From contig CALGTB010000073.1 of assembly GCA_937902285.1 (NCBI GenBank), forward strand, positions 1-6,567: a DNA stretch of 6,567 bases. The letters are read 5' to 3'. This document shows, piece by piece, positions 4,618 through 6,567 of this stretch. Every line of letters begins with the position of its first letter. The first letter of the stretch is position 1. The translations under genes were made by a program, and so were the position numbers. The notes under the pieces are model-generated. The model had not been told where the DNA came from. It saw only the letters and a program-made list of their open reading frames with translations, and did not search any database. Origin of the DNA: an uncultured Actinomycetes bacterium (GTDB lineage: Bacteria > Actinomycetota > Actinomycetes > S36-B12).

Positions 4618-6131
4618 GTGCCGTAGCCGGTGTCGCCGTAGACGTCGCGCAGCCGGCCCTTGGCCACCTTGCCGGTGGCCGAGTGCGGCAGCTCGTCGAC
4701 GACCCGGATGGTCGTGGGGCACTTGAAGCGCGCAAGCCGGGTGGCGCAGTGCGCGGCGATCTGCTCGGGCGTCAGGTCGTGGCCGGAGCGCGCCACGACG
4801 AGGGCGCTCACCGCCTCGCCGGTGGTGTCGTCGGGCACCCCGACGACGGCCGCCTCGGCGACACCGTCCATGTCGTCGATGACGAGCTCGATCTCCCGCG
4901 GGTAGACGTTGAAGCCGTTGACGAGGATCACCTCGCGGCGCCGGTCGACCACGTGGAGGTCGCCGTCCTCGTCGGCGTACGCGACATCACCGGACCTGAA
5001 CCAGCCCTCGGCATCGGGTCCGCCGGCCGCCTCGGGCCAGTAGCCGAGGAACACGGACGGCCCGCGCACCCACACCTCGCCCGGGTCTCCGTCGTCCACC
5101 TCGACGCCGGACTCGTCGACCAGGCGGATCTCCAGGCCGGGCAGCGGACGACCGACCGACCCGGCCTTCGGCGTCCCGGACACGAGGGTCGTGGCGACCA
5201 CGGGAGCCGTCTCGGTCATGCCGTAGCCCTCGAAGATCTCCAGGCCCGTGAGCGCGGCGAACTCGGTGTAGACGCGGGCGGGAAGCGGGGAGCCTCCGCT
5301 GGACAGCACGCGCACGGTCGACATCGCCTCGCGCAGGCCGGGCGTCGCGCACCACGCCTGGTACATGCCCGGGGCACCCGCCACCGTCGTGACGCCCTCG
5401 CTCGCGATGACCTGCAGTGACTCGACGGGATCGAACCGGTCGACCAGGACGCACGTTGCCCCGACCGCCATCGCCAGTCCGAGCACGGTGTTGAGGCCGT
5501 AGACGTGGAACATGGGGAGGACGACCAGGACGATGTCGGCATCCACGACGGCCGGCGGGTCGGACAGCGACAGCAGCATCTCGATGTTGGCCCGCAGGGC
5601 ACCGTGGGTGAGCATCGCCCCCTTGGGCCGGCCGCTCGTGCCGGCCGTGAACAGCAGGAGGGCCAGCGTGTCGGGCGTCGTGTCGTCGGGCAGCACGACG
5701 CCCTCGCCCGACCGGCCGATCCGCGACCACTCCGAGCCCACGACGCTGATGACCTCGCAGCCCGGCAGCGCGGCGGCGGACTCCTCGCCGACCGTGCGCG
5801 TGGCCGGCTGGACGAGCAGCACGCGGGCGCCGGAGTCGGCCAGGAGGACGGCCACCTCGGCGCTGGTGTACGCGGGGTTGAGCGGCACGGCGACGAGCCC
5901 GGCCCGGGCCGCCGCGTAGTAGGCCACGACGAACTCGTAGGTGTTGCCCAGCAGCATGGCGACGCGGTCGCCGGGATGCAGGCCGCGGGCCAGCAGCCCG
6001 GCACCGTAGGCCGACACGTCGCGATCGACCTGGGCCCACGTGTAGCGGCGGTCGCCCGCCACGATGCACGGCGCATCGGGATGCCGCAGGGCCGAGTCGT
6101 GCAGGAAACCCGCGATGTTCGCGCTCACCAT
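4614..6131 (-). CDS. AMP-forming acyl-CoA synthetase / fatty-acid-CoA ligase family protein
   Basis: 505-residue ANL-superfamily adenylating enzyme, probably activating a carboxylic acid with ATP and then CoA. Visible motifs in order are the P-loop FTAGTSGRPKG (161-171), LPMFHVYGLN (205-214), SSGGSPLP (277-284), YGMTETAP (303-310), GEVWVRGPSVFLGYW (351-365), GWFRSGD (376-382, with the ribose-binding Asp), hinge region VDRRREVILVNGFNVYPREIE (395-415) and the C-terminal catalytic Lys488 in SATGK. All core residues look intact. Chain length or aromatic specificity cannot be read from the motifs. There is no signal peptide. ATG 6131 is preferred because the protein then begins like its relatives (ANIAGFLHDSALRHPD); an in-frame GTG at 6146 adds five residues and has a possible ribosome site GGTGGA. 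A GTG at codon 2 is also possible. The gene overlaps the glutaredoxin-like gene by 4 bp. Confidence 0.92.
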   Translation of the reverse strand: MVSANIAGFLHDSALRHPDAPCIVAGDRRYTWAQVDRDVSAYGAGLLARGLHPGDRVAMLLGNTYEFVVAYYAAARAGLVAVPLNPAYTSAEVAVLLADSGARVLLVQPATRTVGEESAAALPGCEVISVVGSEWSRIGRSGEGVVLPDDTTPDTLALLLFTAGTSGRPKGAMLTHGALRANIEMLLSLSDPPAVVDADIVLVVLPMFHVYGLNTVLGLAMAVGATCVLVDRFDPVESLQVIASEGVTTVAGAPGMYQAWCATPGLREAMSTVRVLSSGGSPLPARVYTEFAALTGLEIFEGYGMTETAPVVATTLVSGTPKAGSVGRPLPGLEIRLVDESGVEVDDGDPGEVWVRGPSVFLGYWPEAAGGPDAEGWFRSGDVAYADEDGDLHVVDRRREVILVNGFNVYPREIELVIDDMDGVAEAAVVGVPDDTTGEAVSALVVARSGHDLTPEQIAAHCATRLARFKCPTTIRVVDELPHSATGKVAKGRLRDVYGDTGYGT

Positions 6132-6163
6132 CCGAGTCTGGCACACCCGCGTCCACCGCTGGG

Positions 6164-6169
6164 TACTCT
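6164..6169 (+). promoter_or_regulatory. Candidate -10 box for a leaderless HAD phosphatase transcript
   Basis: TACTCT fits TANNNT and ends six bases before the GTG at 6176, so transcription would begin on or beside the start codon. No Shine-Dalgarno sequence precedes the GTG (the bases are CACCCT). This is the common leaderless arrangement in actinobacteria. No convincing -35 is visible. Confidence 0.5.
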
Positions 6170-6175
6170 CACCCT

Positions 6176-6567
6176 GTGAACGTCTCCCCCTCAGAAGCCC
6201 AGCCGGTCGACGCCCCCGAGCGGCGCGACGTGCTGTCGCGCTACCGCCAGGCCGGAGAGGCGTCCGCCAGGGCCGGGGGCGCCGACGCCTCGCACGAGCC
6301 GGGCTCCGACCCCACCGCGGCCGCCTTCTTCGACGTCGACAACACCATGATGCGCGGCGCCAGCATGTTCCACTTCGCCGTCGGGCTGGCGCGACGCAAG
6401 TACTTCAGCGGCAGCGAGCTCCTGGGCTTCGGCGTGAAGCAGCTGAAGTTCGTCCTCAGCGGTTCGGAGGACCTCGAGGATGTGGCCTCCGCCACCGAGG
6501 CCGCGCTGTCCTTCGTCGAGGGCCGCCGCGTCGAGGAGCTGGTGCGCCTGGGCGAGGAGGTCTTCGA
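6176..6567 (+). CDS. HAD-IB family phosphatase (SerB-like), N-terminal part (cut by window edge)
   Basis: 130 codons are visible and the gene continues past the right edge. The nucleophile motif AAFFDVDNTMM places catalytic Asp53 and acid/base Asp55 in the DxDxT signature of haloacid dehalogenase phosphatases. The next residues (RGASMFHFAVGLARRKYF and on) resemble actinobacterial HAD-IB proteins annotated as phosphoserine phosphatase-like, such as M. tuberculosis Rv0505c (SerB1), which lies close to the glutaredoxin/hem cluster there too. Residues 1-47 are a Pro/Ala/acidic, probably disordered extension before the fold. GTG 6176 is supported by the leaderless -10 pattern; a start at GTG codon 19 would shorten the tail. 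The gene is divergent from the acyl-CoA synthetase, with 44 bp between starts. True phosphoserine activity is uncertain because relatives in this subfamily act on varied substrates. Confidence 0.88.
   Translation, partial: MNVSPSEAQPVDAPERRDVLSRYRQAGEASARAGGADASHEPGSDPTAAAFFDVDNTMMRGASMFHFAVGLARRKYFSGSELLGFGVKQLKFVLSGSEDLEDVASATEAALSFVEGRRVEELVRLGEEVF

Noticed and set aside
4683..6179. Plus-strand frames opposite the acyl-CoA synthetase (4683-5420 and 5505-6179)
   Set aside because: They are shadows of the ligase gene, rich in Arg, Gly, Asp and His, and carry no family motif.
6175..6181. TGTGAAC at the HAD gene start, resembling one half of a Streptomyces Rex site
   Set aside because: No inverted partner (GTTCACA-like) follows at the required spacing, so a single half-site here is most likely chance.

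Overview
The window is a GC-rich, tightly packed stretch of an actinobacterial chromosome. High-GC third codon positions, GTG starts, stop/start overlaps, a fused methyltransferase-like/HemD protein and a Streptomyces-type Rex all support this. Gene order and protein character suggest a Nocardioidaceae-like organism, but the genus cannot be fixed from this sequence alone.

Layout from left to right. Bases 1-4194 hold five minus-strand genes, transcribed right to left: rex (3412-4194), hemD (1565-3415), a histidine phosphatase (928-1563), a TlpA/ResA-like lipoprotein thioredoxin (281-919) and ccdA (1-281, cut by the window edge). Their junctions are a 4-bp overlap, a 1-bp gap, an 8-bp gap and a 1-bp overlap, so they look like one operon. 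The 168-bp gap upstream of rex (4195-4362) contains a candidate promoter overlapped by a candidate Rex operator. Next come a small glutaredoxin-like protein (4363-4617) and an acyl-CoA synthetase (4614-6131), also on the minus strand with a 4-bp overlap, so they form a second small operon. A 44-bp divergent intergenic region then leads to a plus-strand HAD-IB phosphatase (from 6176, cut by the right edge) with what looks like a leaderless promoter.

How the genes fit together. Rex senses the NADH/NAD+ ratio. HemD closes the tetrapyrrole ring on the way to heme. CcdA carries reductant across the membrane and the TlpA-like protein uses it to keep apocytochrome c thiols reduced for heme attachment. 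The main operon therefore joins redox sensing to heme and cytochrome c supply. Compared with the known order in Mycobacterium tuberculosis (serB1-like HAD, glutaredoxin Rv0508, hemA, hemC, hemD, hemB, further genes, hemL, phosphatase Rv0525, thioredoxin Rv0526, ccdA), the outer genes are kept here but hemA, hemC, hemB and hemL are all absent from their expected places. This is the most notable feature of the window.

Other points worth attention are a histone-H1-like Lys/Ala/Pro-rich tail on HemD, a divergent methyltransferase half in the same protein, and the arrangement of the rex promoter. I see no RNA gene, mobile element, CRISPR array or clearly undescribed multi-gene system.
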